Assembly (NCBI GenBank): GCA_009767595.1
Contig: VSDK01007166.1
Location: 224,377 to 288,376, forward strand
Direction of reading: 5' to 3'
Length of the DNA: 64,000 nt
Source of the DNA: Symbiodinium kawagutii
Lineage: Eukaryota > Sar > Dinophyceae > Suessiales > Symbiodiniaceae
The notes beneath the pieces were generated by a model. It was not told the origin of the DNA. It did not search any database and saw nothing but the letters and a program-made list of their open reading frames with translations. This document shows positions 12,206-26,500 of this stretch, piece by piece (the stretch's first letter is position 1; every line of letters starts with the position of its first letter). Made by a program: the position numbers and the translations under genes.

Positions 12206-13505
12206 CATATAGGTGTTATACAATACTCCGCCCGGTGTATGTTATTGCACGCATCCGTTTGCAAATGCAAAGGTGCAATGTCTAAGATGTGTAATTCACA
12301 ACAATGATAGAATTCGTAAGATATTCAAACATGTTGTGGCACAATATTTGCACAGTAATTGAACAGTATTGATACATAGTAAAAAATATATCATAATAAT
12401 GCATGCAGTGCAATACAACTTATATGTTGCTGGTGATGTGATGATCAATCACCATCGCCAAACATCCATGTAGATGTATATATCAAATATCCTCATAGAT
12501 GTGTGGTTGGTATGCAAACCCTTAGTTGGAAAACTGAATGAACACCTGTGAATCCAGCAGTTTATGACTCAATGTATGTGTGTGTGTGAATGTGTGTGTC
12601 AGCACATTGGGGACCTAGTTACCACTAGCGATTGCATGGCTTTCCCAAGAGTTGTACGGATTGATGCGGATTAATCATAAACATGTACATCGCCTTTTGG
12701 CCGAAAGTAAAACACTCAAACATAATTGACACCAATTGGACCAATTGGTTCAATGGCAAGACTTACGAACCTCCCAGTCGAAAAAAAGTGGAACCATTTG
12801 AGCAACAACAGCGATGCATAGTGAGCCCTCCAATTGCCACCCTGAGATGACTATTCATCGTTTAGGAAGCCATGTGATGGGCAAATAGAATACAACATGG
12901 GCATCTCGTCTTGCACCATTTGCAAAATTCCACCAAGTCGCCTTTGGTCTGTTTCCCTTAGATCAGCTAGCACTAGTATGCACTAGTCAGCTTTTGAACC
13001 AGTGTTAAGTAAGCATGAACCATCATTGACCCTCAATTGCCATGCCATTAACCCACCATCAGCCAGGGGGTGAACCAACCACGAACCATGCAAACTGGAC
13101 ATGATGGCACATGTGCCCGATTGTAGTTGGAACAGTCAGCAAAACGGCATCTCCACTTGGTCATGCAATAACTTGGGAGAGGGATGGAAAGGTTGCACTG
13201 GACAACAGGCTTATGGCTTTACCACCTGGGCGTCCTCTCGAATTCTAGCTGATTCGAACCCCAGGCAGCACGGTGCATGTGAGGCATGCTCAATGGTTGC
13301 CTTGCTGTACGATTTCTGGGCCATGTCATTCACAAGGGATAGACAAACGATGGTAGCTGACAATATCCATCGCCGTTAGGTCTCCCTGTCCTAGACTGGC
13401 TAGGAGGCTAGTAGATTTCAGAACAGCCTGCCACCAGAGTGCGCATTTTTGCACATTTTTGTGGCGCTGTCATGTTGCCACAGCTGCAATCTCATTTTCA
13501 TGGAT

Positions 13506-13913
13506 TAGTCAACAAGATTTACAAGTACAGACTATGGGAAAACCAAAAAAACCAAAAAATCAAAAAAAAACAAAAAAACCAAAAAAAACAAAAAAACCAA
13601 AACTATGGACCCAAGACCCTGTACTACCCATTGGTTTGGTTTTTTTGTTTTTTTTGGTTTTCTCGAGGTTTTTGCTACTTTGACAGAAATGCAAAATAGT
13701 CAACAAGATTTACAATTACAGACTCTGGGAAAACCAAAAAAACCAAAAAAACCAAAAAAAACAAAAAAAACAAAACTATGGACCCAAGACCCTGTACTAC
13801 CCATTGGTTTGGTTTTTTTGTTTTTTTTGTTTTTTTTGTTTTTTTGGTTTTTTTGGTTTTTTTGGTTTTTTTGGTTTTCTCGAGGTTTTTGCTACTTTTA
13901 TAACAATGCAAAA
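13506..13913. repeat. Tandem duplication (about 191 bp) of a foldback unit
   Basis: Two units start TAGTCAACAAGATTTACAA (13506, 13697). Each has a (CCAAAAAAA)n arm, the loop CTATGGACCCAAGACCCTGT, and a complementary (TTTTTTTGG)n arm, ending TCTCGAGGTTTTTGCTACTT. Arms differ in length between units, suggesting slippage. Confidence 0.8.
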
Positions 13914-14069
13914 GAAACTCGAGAAAATCAGCAAAAATACCAACCTTATGTTCCAGGCACTCTGACACTACAGTATACCTAGAATTGTTTCTTGGTGTTT
14001 TTTGTTTTGTCGAGGGTGTTGTTAGTTTTCTTCCTTTGCCCTGAGGCAAACCTGGAGCAAAGTAAATCA

Positions 14070-15360
14070 CCCAAAAAATGTACTACCACAGGCCCTGACT
14101 CTCTGAAATAATATCCTAGGGGTGATATTAAACATTTGCTTACAACATTATATTTTAAATTAAGTAAATAAGGTCTAGCTAATTCTTTGATCTATAATAT
14201 TGAGGGATATACAGTTGACATAAAACACGAATTTAGTAAATGGACTTTCCCTAAGAACTAAATTTTTACTATTAACAAAATATGTTTCATGAAATTCAGA
14301 CATAATAGATATCGGGTATCTACTTGTTTATATTTCTTTGATTTTTAATGTTTGCAATTCACAAGACACATCTAGGTAGAATAAATGAGATTACCATAAA
14401 ATACAAGATTGAACCATATTAAGTTAAGCCAGCCTAAATTATGACATTCCTTGAACAACCCTATTCCCTAAAAGGTCCTGGAGCTATAAAAGAAATTGCA
14501 ATCAAAAAATAATCTAGATATATTAAATTCAGCCTGCCTAAACTCTGCATTGCAATCAAAAAATAATCTAGATATATTAAATTCAGCCTGCCTAAACTCT
14601 GCATATTCCAGTAATGCTTGAATATGCCAGTCACATAATTATCTAGGTGAAATACAAAACTAAACCTCAACTATGCTTATCTTCAAAAGAGCCCGAGATT
14701 TGTTACTAGTAACATTTTCCAGGCATAATAAGTTTAGGCTTGCCCAGCATAAAATAATTTCAGCATATTAAGTAATTCTACCTACCTGCCTGTCCCTAGA
14801 AAGTGCAGCAAATATACTTTGCTTAAACTATATATCTACCCCTGTAACAGCTCAAGAATTGACCATTGACAAAATTTAGATATAATCTAGGTAAAACAAA
14901 GGAAAAGCCACCTAAACTTTACATATCCCTGTAATAGCCCAGTATCTGCACTAACAGATTGATCTAGGTACAATGGATGAAGTTTGTTACAGATACAATA
15001 TCTGAATATATTGAATTAAGCATAATTAAGCCTGATTAAAGTTTTCCAATTCCTCAGAAGGCCCTAGGCCTACCAATCACAAAGTCATCTAGGGATGGTT
15101 TAGGCCCAAAGTATAGAGAGAGCTCACCTAAACTCTGCATAATATTGTAGAGGTCTCACATATACCAAAGTAAGGTATTCCTGAGCCATACTTACATCTC
15201 TTTATGTAATATTGCATTTAGAACAATTATATACTTAATTAGGCTTGTATCCAAACATCTACAAACAATAAAACAAACATATAGGGATTTCATCAAGCAT
15301 ATATGTTTGTTACGACTAGATCAGACACACTGCAATCATTAAAAAAACGCACTCTCACAG
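14070..15360. other. AT-rich stretch without genes, with diverged repeats
   Basis: No coding signal. ATCTAGGT words recur at about 14371, 14641, 14886 and 14971, and CCTAAACTCTGCAT at 14536, 14590 and 15126. A perfect 54-bp tandem duplication covers 14496-14603. Confidence 0.6.
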
Positions 15361-16041
15361 CTGGCAGCTCTCATTTTATAGGGGTCAACAACTGCGAACA
15401 GCTGCTGTTTAGGCCCTGCATTCCACCAATGCAATGCCCTTCACCTCATGAAAAACACTAGTTATTGACAACCTCAATGCACAGCAATACACCGCCAACC
15501 CAAAGCTATGATCAATTTTTTGGGGGTCTCTCGCCAACATCAACGTCCCGAACTTCCGAACTTCATCACCAAGGAGCCGAATTGGCTGGGCTTTTGGATG
15601 ACCATTTGACTGCCTGAAGCAGGACGCCCCAGGAAGTAGTTGTCACGTTGCCAATGGGAGGAGTCCATGTAGGGCAGGACAGGTGATAACAAATTGATTT
15701 CTGGACTTGGAACCCAAACAATCCACAGCAATCCCCTTCCCTTCAAATGTCAAAGCTCTCCCAGCCCTCTCTGAGTGAAAGCAGAACGCAGAACCTCTCC
15801 CTCTCTCTCTCTCTCCCGGGGGATTGACAAGTCTAGACCATCCACAGCGCCAGGCAAAGTCCATTGATCCTGTGAGTGATGACCGACTAAGTGTCGCCCA
15901 AGATTGAGAACTCGCTGGGTGAGTCATATGGGTTTTTTATGGTGAAATGAGGGCACTGCAAATGCTTTGCGTTCCATCTCCAACCGACTCATGTTGGAGG
16001 GGGGGGGTCAATCATAGTCTGCCGAATGCAAACATCAACAG

Positions 16042-16178
16042 CGAGCAACCCACGGAGTTCGCGACCACGGCGAAGCTGAGTTCCGCACGCTTTTCATCGA
16101 CGAGAACTTTGCCAGCGCCCACTCCATGACAACCAACGCTCAACGCTTAATGTGGCTTTGTCGTCTCAATGGCTGCAA
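16042..16178 (+). CDS. Candidate plus-strand exon
   Basis: Acceptor CAACAG|CGA and donor TGCAA|GTAC. It encodes DHGEAEFRTLFIDENFASAH then SMTTNAQRLMWLCRLNGC. GC-rich third positions in an AT-rich, repeat-rich stretch. Family not recognised. Confidence 0.38.
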
Positions 16179-17689
16179 GTACAAAGCTGGACAAAGCTAT
16201 TTGCAGCACAAACCGGTAGCAGGTTGGTTGGCCAATGGGAAGTCAAGCGAATCTTAAGTCATGTTTCAAGCCCTTTCCGATGTTGATTGGAATGCATCCA
16301 TTGAATGCCCACAAACTAACGAAAGCAAGCAAATGGTATGCGTATTGATTGGTTTGAGGCCCAGATCAACTCTATAGAAAACATTTAAACTCCCAGCTGT
16401 ATGCATGGCGATGTGAAACAGCGCAAGCTCATATGTTAAAGGTTGGGCATTGAAACAGCTGATTCTTAGCGATTTCAAGATGCTGATGATTTCGTCTGCG
16501 CGGCATTGTGCAAATTGTTTTCGTAGCCCCCGAAACCCCTGATTTCAAGGATAAGCCAGATGATTAATCTCTTTCCAAAACATCATCAAGCGCTGTATTA
16601 CTACATATTGCTATACTATCAATCATAAAATCAATAATGACAACCCTGGATCAGCGAACCCTAGGTTTATTTAATTGGGGGGTCCATCTTAATTGGAAAC
16701 CCAAACTTGTGGGGGCTACCCCCTATCAATCAACCAGGGATTGATTTTTCCCGTGTTAAAATTAAGCATATCATATGATGATTCACCCTTGAAATCTGCA
16801 ATCTCCTCCATGATACTTTTCTACTACCTCTATCTGCGAGATGGCTCGTTTCTCGATGGATCCAACGTTTCGTCAACAGAATCAGCTTCCCATTCAGGAT
16901 TCATCTATAGATTCATCTGGGTTAATCCTTGTGACCAAAAGAACAATAAAAAAAAACGCAGAAAACCCATATTCCAGCAGCACTTGCACTTGCCCTGGTC
17001 CCTGGTAGTCCTCATAGAGGACTGTCTCTGTGCCCCCGGAATTCTTCTCTAAATCCTGACAGCCGCCCATTTGCGTCCCGGTCTTCTATCGCACTTTGGT
17101 CCAAAAAGGTTGCTATGGCCGAAAGGAAGGACCCACAAAGGACAAACCTGGTGGGTTATTAATAGTTGGGTATCAACTACTTTAATGTTGTAAGCACAAT
17201 AGTAAAGCGCTTGCAATAGCTACAAATAATTTCCAGATCTGGATTTTTTTGCCCTTACTAAATTTAAATTAGCCCTTATTGATTTTTAATTACAGAATGT
17301 CAACTTGCTCCAGAGCAGTTGCAATAATAGGACAGCATTCACAATAGCTACAAATAATTTCTAAATTGTAAAAGGGCCAATTTAAATTTAGTATTGATCC
17401 AGAAAGCCAGTTCACAACCAGTACTAAAATTGCTAATTGTGATTGGATTCTTTTCAATAAGCAAACCAAACCAAACCTTTACAAACTCAAAAATTTGTCC
17501 TTGTTCAAAACAGCTCTTTTCTTTTTTAAAATCCTTTTAAAAATTGCAAAAAACAGGTCCACAAAGGGTACCCCCTTGCAAGCTCCTGCATTGCAATTAT
17601 AAATTGAAATTAGCAACTGCAGTAAAAAACAACTTCCCTGGCTCATTTCTATATGTTTCTTCCTTATTGTTTTTGAATTGTCGTTAAAA

Positions 17690-17785
17690 GAAAGAAGAAA
17701 AGAAAAGAAAAGAAAAGAAAAGAAAAGAAAAGAAAAGAAAAAAAAGGAAAAGAAAAGAAGAGAAGAGAAAATAAAAAAAAGAAAC
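17690..17785. repeat. (AAAAG)n microsatellite
   Basis: At least ten AAAAG units with AG-rich edges; poly-C and poly-A runs follow at 17854-17884. Confidence 0.95.
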
Positions 17786-18533
17786 CTTCGGGGAGAGTCG
17801 AGGGGAGAGTCGTTGGGAGAGTCCAGATTTCAGGTATACAATTGCAAAGCTGACCCCCCCCCCCCTATAAAAAAAAAAAAAAAATAAGGGGGGGGGATAC
17901 TATTGTGCAGCCAACATTAGATGTTTGATAGATGTTTCATCAAGCTATGTATATATCTCACACAGACTATGGGCAGCACATTGCGGAGATTGTTTATTTC
18001 GCCATGTGCAGTGTGCACAGCCCCGTGCCAGCATACACACACAAATCTACGAGCTAAGCAAGCTCTACCGATACTAGATTAGCAAAAGACAGTTTCAGCA
18101 ACAAAGAACTGTCACCCGAAACAAAATTTGAGATCTCCGAAATCTGAGATCTTGGGCGATGAAGTCATGAAGTCAACCTTTATATCCCCTAGACGAAGTA
18201 TGGCAGCAGCAGCCATGGATCCAGACCGATGGTGTGAAACTTGTCGCAGTGGTGGTAAATGTGATATATTTAAATATATAATTATATATTTTTTCCTGTT
18301 CACGAGCATTTTTTCAGAACGGCAAGGAAATCCGTTTCTGCAGCGCCCGGATAGTAGCAATTCAACACACTTCATTGGCGATGACTCTCTAAATCCTGGC
18401 GGTCTTTGGCGCCCAACAAGCAGCCCGGGGCCAAACCGAACGTGTCAATCCTCTACAGCAGCCAGGTTTGGTCAGGCACTTTCACCAATTCATAGCCACC
18501 ATGACCATCTGCCGGCAGGTTTACGAAAGACTG

Positions 18534-18534
18534 C

Positions 18535-18606
<72 letters not shown>
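18534..18606. repeat. (CAA)n microsatellite, about 24 units
   Basis: Uninterrupted CAA units. They translate as poly-Gln or similar in several frames but no exon context supports coding. Confidence 0.97.
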
Positions 18607-18607
<1 letters not shown>

Positions 18608-18700
18608 CCATGTAACAACCATCTGTAACAATGAAAACAACAAGGGTCAATTATATGCAATAAAAAACGGGTCAAGCATGCATAATTGGAGCCCACCCCG

Positions 18701-18810
18701 CTAGCAGTGTGCCTCAATGTCCGGCATCTGCCTCAGCGCAGGCTGCAGGCGGGTGGCTTTTGGAAGGCGGCGGCGGAAGGAGGCATCCGACACGTGAGAG
18801 TCATTGGAAA
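18701..18810 (-). CDS. Gene B: terminal exon only
   Basis: Acceptor GCATAG|TT. It encodes a basic segment including SDASFRRRLPKATRLQPALR and ends MPDIEAHC then TAG at 18701-18703. GC-rich third positions in AT-rich surroundings. Family not recognised. A weak upstream candidate (about 19045-19155) ends at CAGCAG|GTAAAG but in the wrong phase. Confidence 0.5.
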
Positions 18811-21614
18811 CTATGCGTTGTATTATACAATAGCTAGACAGATCTAGACAATAAGCATTCCCAGTACCATCATACTTGCTACTTAGATCTACTTAGATGC
18901 AAATAGGACCGCATCAATCCCATTGATATTTTTGCCTTGCCAATACGGAGGAAAACAAACAAGACATCGACCAGTTGGCCAAACTATTACTTCAACTGAA
19001 CACATTTGACAAGTATTGTGCCGATCCTAAGTGCCAAACTTTACCTGCTGGTTGCCCAAAGCATACCGGGAATCCACATCAACCGTTTCATCGCTAGCGA
19101 CTGTTGGTCCAAGAACGGGGCATAGCTGCTGCTTGATTCTATTTACTAAAATGACATGTTTCTGATGGTGAGGGAGGCCCGGTACACCGGTCAATGCGGA
19201 TCTTGCAAAATGCAAACTGGCCTTGTGTGCATGTGCAAGAGACAATCAGAACCAATGTGCACGGGCTTTGAGTTCTCTCAGCTTCCCTCCATGTGGCTTC
19301 AATCAAGTGTCGCACAAGCGTCTGGATAACTTTATTGAAGTCTTCAAAAGCATGTCATCACGGTTTCTGACCCCAGCCACCAGTAGCCTTCCGATGTTGA
19401 AGGAACTCGCACCACCACATTTTGGAATATCTTTGCGTCAATTCTTGAATAAGAATGCGTGGGGGAAAACTAACTACAGCCATGCAAAGCAAGCAATAAC
19501 CACAGAAATTACCAGCATCAACTTCTTCTTACGTGCCATAGGTACGAATGGTCAAAAGCAATAATTGTGAAACACATAGAAATATGATATTTCCAGCAAC
19601 TATTGCCACAAAACATGAAGAACCTACACAAACAACACTTCGGTTCCACCCTTCGTCCCAGCTTGGGTACAGCCAGTGGTATCCCTAAAAAGTCGTGAGA
19701 CACATGGGGATACCACTAGCTGTGCTCCGCCAAGCTGCTGGAAAGCAGGTCTTTTCAACGCCTGGGCAGATCATGACCTAGGGGACCTAGCGCCCTATCC
19801 ATGGGATCAACCATGGGTGCTTGGTAGGGATGACGTGGTTGAAGGTTGAAGGTGGTTGGCAGGTATCCAACATGCAGCGTTTGGGGCAGGAAGTTGTTCC
19901 ACGACTTCAGCATGGAGCTTCGCAATGATCGCCTGGAAAGCTACGGATCATAAGTCATAAATGTAAAGACAGTATAACAACCATGATTGCTGTAACCCAC
20001 CTGGTGTTTCCCAGTGTGTTTCCCAGGAAACCACAACCACAGGTGGCTGACCCACGATGGTGATCCGCTGGCGCTACCTACCGCTCCACCCCCGGTTGCG
20101 CCTGGCTCAAGCTGCTCAACGTCTCACCCAACAAGCAGCAACTTATGGGCCTGGCACTGCGGATCACTCACGTTTTGTTTTTTTTGCCTGGGAAAAAATC
20201 ATGAGTTTAGCATATTTAAAAACAAACTATTTGTTTCGTAGTTTTTTTTTTCATATCTCAAGTTTTCAGTCAACAAATTAACCATAGTTTGTTTCATAGG
20301 GTTTTTTCATATTGTAAGTATTTTAAGTGGAACAATTCTCCGAGTGATGCACTTTTTTCCAAAGATTATAGCATCTGATTGAAGGATGAAATGCTGGGAA
20401 CGTGAATTTTTACAACATGTGCAAAAAACAAATCTGGGACTCGTCCCGAATAGAATGCTGATGTTTTTGGACCATCTTGCACTGCTTCTTGGGATTGGAA
20501 AAACTACTTGAAACAAGTTTAGCCATCAGATACTATTTCAAATTCATCTTGATGAGATGGGACCAAGTACCTCTCGCTCCCATCTTGAAGAATCTCGTCT
20601 CCATGCAAAAATCTGAAACACCTTGACCTTGACCTGAAGATTAGCTCGTCACATGATGCCACATGCCGATAACCCCTGCTCCCGGTGGGTTCATGTTGGG
20701 ACCCCCATGGCAGTCACTACTCCCAGAGCCCTGTGATCTGGCCGCAAACCAAGCCAATGGCACGTGAAGGCGAGACGAATGGCCGGGAGCTGCAAAGAGG
20801 ACAACAAAACCCCACCTTGGCTTCCGCTGGTTTCGTGGATCCAAAAATTGATTTTCATCTATTTTCTATATGTACGTTGCATATTTTTTGGTATGTTAGA
20901 TAATCGTATAAAGTCAACAAAACAACAAATATTTAAAGTATACATATCCCCCAGCATCCCCCAGCCAAATGTCAACTTGATTCAACTTCGACACTGATTC
21001 CGTGGAGATGGCCAGGATAAATCCATGAAAGCGCGGGCGCGCCATCATTCATCCTCAAAATCCGTCAATGAGGGTCATGCTAACATACTCCAGCTATGGG
21101 AGTCGGTGGCGACATGGGCGACCTGTGATGACGCACTTCACGCTTCAGCACCCACACACATACACGTCGGTAATTGTTCGTATAGGTTTTGTACACAAAC
21201 ATCGTCGACATCACCAGAATTAACACACAAACATCTATAGACATAGAATACATGTGCAAACAAACGGAACCATCTCTAGATCGGTCTGGCTCAACGTCAT
21301 GCACAACAAAATTGGCCAGTTTTCTATTATAACCCGATCATGTGATATCATGTGATATCGTGTGTCGGCCCTTCCGCACACAATACCCGTAAGTCTTCGC
21401 ATTATCTCTACATTTTTGTTCACAGACATGCTATACCTATATTATGCATATATCATATCTGGTTGGCGGTTTCACCCACTTGAACAAGTGTTGTCAGAAA
21501 TTGACCAGCCATCTCAATTAATAGGTAAAACAAAAAGTTAGAACAAAAACATCAACTTGGTATGTGGTGGACCCGCAAGATTCATAAAATATGTTGTTGG
21601 TTACTGTATGGCTT

Positions 21615-21672
<58 letters not shown>
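21615..21672. repeat. (ATC)n microsatellite
   Basis: About 19 ATC units. The poly-Asp, poly-Ser and poly-Met frames are artefacts of the repeat. Confidence 0.97.
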
Positions 21673-22499
21673 CCATCAAATGATCCAATGAAACATTGCC
21701 AACCTTCCTCACTCTGTAACCTGTGCGATGTCCGACTTCCATGTCCATCCATCGATTCTCGGGCGGTGCCCCTGGTTGGCATCCCCGTGGTTTTCACACA
21801 AGGCCCCCCGGCTGTTGATCTGAAGGTCAAGGACCTGGGTCGAGATGAACGAAAACCATGGATGGGAGAATATGGAAGTAGTCACTAGGTTCGCACCCTT
21901 ACTAATAGTGACGTGAAGGTTATATAGGATGGGAACATTGATTTACAGTACCCTTATGTAACCTTACTATCAGTGACCTTATTCTCATGACTTATTGGCA
22001 AGTAGTAGCAATGCAACCTTACTATCGCTGGATTCGTGAAATTTCAAGGGGGGGTACGATTCATAACGGAATCAGCGTTGACTTATCCTGGGTGAAAACT
22101 AACCAAGAGATTGTGTCAAGGTTTCATGACCAACACGGTCAATTACAAGGCTAGAATTAGGCCGCATGAAAGCCCTTTGAAAATGAGGCGAATGGAACTA
22201 GTAATCATATAATTACTAAACTGTTGATGCGGAGCTGACTTCCCTTGGGTAGCTAGCTACACAAAAATGAGGGGACAACATCTCCCAAGAATGATCAAAT
22301 GCCAAAAATTGCGGGCCCCATTGGGGTTAGGTCCACCATTCATGGGCAAGACATACAAGCCTTGCTTATTTTGAAGCTAAAATCTCGAGACAGATTTTGG
22401 GACCATTGCTGGGCGAACATTTCCAAACCAAACAAATACCAGTACATAATAATTAGATGTACGTAATCATGAGATATTATTCGTATCAGTATGTACCAG

Positions 22500-22985
22500 T
22501 ATGTATGAATGAGCAACTGGTTGGTGGTTCCAAACCTTATGAAAAACATATTAGTCAACCAACCATTTTCCAATGATTACAGGGGAAAAACAAAAATTTG
22601 AATCAAACCACCAACCAGTAGTTGTTTAATCATTATTGTTGGTTGTTATTCCCTGCTATTAGCCACTATAGCCCTACATAGCCCTACCATTATATAATAG
22701 CAGCATGTATGAATGAGCAATCCTTTGCTTAATCATGATTATTGCTTAGTATGCCCTATTACAAACCATTACAGTAGTTATAGCCATCCAATCATCTTTT
22801 CCAGGGACCATTGTTGATGGTTTTAACCCGTCATCTTTTCCAAAACATTCTTGTTGGTTGTTAATTACTAGTATCCCCTACTATTTTTATAGCCACTATA
22901 ACCCTACCATTATCAATGGACAGCATGTATGAATGAGCAATCAGTTGTTTAATCAATCATTATTATCATTGCTTAACATCCCCTA
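22500..22985. repeat. Diverged tandem repeat of about 210 bp
   Basis: ATGTATGAATGAGCAA occurs at about 22502, 22706 and 22926, each followed by TTTAATCAT/TTGCTTAATCATGATTATT-like sequence. Confidence 0.6.
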
Positions 22986-23039
22986 TTACTACCCGTTACT
23001 AACGGTTATAACCAGTCATCTCTTCCAAGACATGCCCTG

Positions 23040-23235
23040 CACGCCAAGCACTTGCGCGCTGCCCGCAACGTTTCGCCCACCGGTCACGGTGCGACGTTTT
23101 TCGCGCTTGGCCGTCTCCGCGGGGATGTCGGAAGGCGGTCAGCGGTCACGGCGTGCGCCGTCAAAGGAGCTGCTGGGGCTACGGGGTGTCGCCTGGTGGG
23201 TGGTCCATCGCCGCCACGTCATATGCGCAAGTCGA
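23040..23235. other. GC-rich island, possible exon
   Basis: About 200 bp of high-GC sequence in AT-rich DNA, 230 bp downstream of the gene A stop. Open frames exist on both strands: plus MPCTPSTCALPATFRPPVTV (transit-peptide-like) and minus PPSDIPAETAKREKRRTVTG. I cannot choose between them. Confidence 0.3.
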
Positions 23236-23464
23236 ACAACCAGGCCTTGGTAAACACTAGGGAAGATGGAAATGATTAAAACCACCAACTTGTTTGATTG
23301 TAGATGGTTAGTGCAATACACACTCGATCTCTGTCAATTCACGTGCCTGTATATGATTCAATTCTATGATTCTACATGTGTGTAAATATAAAAGTGTATC
23401 AGTCCATAATCCATGAAGATCAGCTGGGGGCAACTCCAAGTGTATCAGTCCATCATTCCTCTCT

Positions 23465-23567
23465 CTACTCCGCCGCTGGAACCTTCTGGGCATCCTCCAT
23501 CTGGAGTACAGCCGCTGTAGTCACGGGGCGATGTGGGCGCCACGGGAGGAGGATGCGGCCGGCGGTT
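23465..23567 (-). CDS. Gene A exon 14 with stop codon
   Basis: Acceptor TTTAAG|A completes Arg with the AG of exon 13. It encodes [14 protein letters not shown] and ends VPAAE then TAG at 23465-23467. GC-rich third positions; in frame with exon 13. Downstream DNA returns to repeat-like sequence. Confidence 0.68.
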
Positions 23568-26500
23568 CTTAAAGAAGCTCCTGATTCTTCAGCCCGTTGT
23601 GCCACTAACCTGTATATAGGGAGCAACGTTTGGGGAGTGAACTTGACATGTGCCCCCCCCACCATTAGTAATTGTCCATTATTCTTATAGAGACCATGTT
23701 GAGCCATGTTTTTTCACATAGTTGCGGAGCGAGCAGCCAATCATTTGGGCTTCCCAGGCCATATGCTTTCGGGAGGTTCTGTTCCGAAAGTATCTTGACC
23801 AGCCATTCAGGATGTTATGTAATAGCTACATTGTGCATCAGCATCAGTGTTTATAAGCTTGCCCCGAGTTCAACATGCATTGCAACGGTCCAAGTAAAGA
23901 CACTGTCATAAATGACTGTTGGACAATGTTAAACAATCAATGCGTAGGTGAACATTCCAACGAAGACGAGTTTAAGCATTTATGAAATCTTCAGGAGGGG
24001 TGCAGGATATGAACCCGCAGCCAAATACTGAGACAAATCATAGGTAGTCAGCTGGACATGAGCGCCACTTTCATTAGTTAGCCATGGTCCTAGATGCCCC
24101 AACCATGTCTCTTTTGAGCACCTTTTCACTGCGTATGTCTGCTTGACATTGGCGTAGTGTGGTTCCACAAGCCTAGTCAGCATACCGACTACCACAGCTA
24201 GGACGAAGTCATTGGTAGTTATTACATACTTTAGGTAATAAATACCTAGTGTTAATCAAACTAATTAAAGCTACTCATGACTACCCAGACTCATAGTAAT
24301 TCATTAGCACAGAAGTAGCAATGTTGCATTTACAATCAACGCTGATAAGCAATTTAACCCTTTCCTTGACCATCAATTAATGCTAATAAGTAAGTAATCT
24401 AATGAATTATTGCCATTGCTGTTGACACACTCATTTACCGCTCACGGCACACGGTGCTGCTGGACTTCTGCCAAGCAAGCGCTTCGGTTAGAGGCGCACT
24501 TTGCAAGGAGCGCAACCGCCAAGATCCACGGCCCTCCAAAGCAAGGAAGGTCAAAGAGAAGGTCGGTTGGCTGTGCCACTGGTTGGCTGTGATTTCACTT
24601 GACTTCCAAGGACCTTCTAACAACCCGGCACTTCAATTGGAGAACATTTACATTGGTAGTTTCTAGATGTTTCTAGTTTCTAGCCACATTTTCTCATTGG
24701 GCTCACAATAGGAGAAAACGCAGTAGCGTTGAAGCAAAGACCAGTGCCCTGCCTTCCTGCTTTAAAAAATCTGCCCGTACCATCGGCCACAGCTTGAAAG
24801 ACAAATGAGTTCGATGCTTGGCGAGTGCATTATCCCCCTAACCTTGAATTGACAGGGAGATCCAGCTGATAAGGAGCCACCAACTGCAACATGCTTTGAT
24901 GCTTTGTACTGATGATACACCATTAAGAAAGGGTGGTTTACTAGCGCATGGATGTCCCAATGAAAACTTTGCCACCAGCACATGTGAACACTGCAACCTC
25001 GATGGTATGGGATCTGTAACGCGCTCTGCTAAACCGCAGAAGCGTTTTGAAACCGCAGCTCGGTGCAGCCAAATCCAGCGACGCTTTGCAAGTTTGGGAT
25101 GCTCTAGGGTAATATCAGATCGACAAAATGTCACCGTCATGGACGGCCAAAATTTCATGGGCTGATCCTGCAGCAAACCCCAGCCGGGAACAAATTCCTT
25201 GGTGCTGGCAATGGCTGACTTTCTGTTAGATCGCCTGGGGGTCAAATAAAAATGACATTGGCTGGGCCCAGGCCCCAAAATAAGGGTATACCTTGCCTCC
25301 TGGGACGCCAGTTGCCGTGCTTCTGAAATTGGCAACTGAGAATGGCCTTAACAGACCTAGATCATCAATAAAGGAACTGACATCCCATGTGTGAAACAAA
25401 CCACCCCTTGCTGCCAATAGCATGGGGTTGGCGCCCCTGTGTGCGGGATGACACTTGAGGGGCACGCCATATCCTTGCACCCTGGCAATGATCCCAGGTC
25501 ATGAGTTAGCAGCAACCCGATGTCACCAGGTGTCTTCTTCCCACTATCAAGCGAGACCAACCAATATCAACATCTAGCAATCTTCATGAACCAATTCCCG
25601 GCCATTCAACCAACATAAACCACTTTTTGTGGCTGGTTGGTTGGTTGGTTGGTTGGTTGGTTGGTTGGTTGGTTGGTTGGTTGGTTGGTTGGTTGGTTGG
25701 TTGGTTGGTTTTAATGAACCACTGAACCATAGGTTGGTGGTTGAACCGTCCCTGTGAAACCCCTTATGACGCACATCTCATGGATGTACCTTTCCCCCGC
25801 ACGCTGGATCTGGAGCTCATCAATGGACTCGTGCGGCCCCTCGTTGAGCAATGGCTCCCAGCCTGGCCGCGGACCCTCGTGGTGGCCTGGGCCTAGGCTT
25901 AGCCTTGCCATGACATGCGCAACCAAGCTGGACCAAGCTGCTGGCTGGTTCTCAGCGGTACCCATCTGGTGAGAACGTGGCATGGATGTTCCAAGATTGA
26001 AGGAATGACACATGTCAGATGCAGATCTTGAGGTCCATTTGACTTCCCTGTGCTCATCATGTGTGTGTTTCTTTCGGCCCAACTCCGCTCTCCAAGAGCT
26101 CTCTGGTATCCGCGTTCACCGGCTTATCAACCGTCTTGGCGTCTCAAGCCAGCTGCGCGGCACCCTGATCCACAGCCACCATCCTCCAAGATTAAGCGAT
26201 ACTCGTCATCGTGAACCAATGTTGCTTCCAATGGCAAGGCAATGTCCGTTTTACCGCAAGCACATCAACAATCATACCCATTTACTCCATGTATGGTGTA
26301 TTTACCAGCACTTACCAAATTCTAAATGAACCAAATGGAGGTAAACATATTATATAAATATGCCATACACGGATGATATATGCATGGAGTATCTAGCACA
26401 GTCTGGGTTGTTCATTTTCAGCATGCCTTCGCTCAATCAACAAGGCAGCCCCATCGCCAAGCCGAAGCCAAGCCAAGGAACATGGCCACCTTATCGAAGC

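Larger units (their letters stand above)
12210..18700. other. Gene-poor stretch between genes C and B
   Basis: Apart from the foldback repeat, the AT-rich repeat zone, microsatellites and the plus-strand candidate exon at 16042-16178, no coding signal was seen. Confidence 0.5.
18811..23039. other. Gene-poor stretch upstream of the gene B terminal exon
   Basis: Probably gene B introns or intergenic DNA. Only microsatellites and weak ORFs were seen (19.0-19.2 kb minus, 19.2-19.5 kb plus, 21.7-21.9 kb plus), none with convincing splice context. Confidence 0.4.

Noticed and set aside
21562-21888. ORFs with poly-Ser, poly-Asp or poly-Met near 21.6 kb, and poly-Gln/poly-Thr/poly-Leu near 18.5 kb
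   Set aside because: All frames are produced by ATC or CAA microsatellites.
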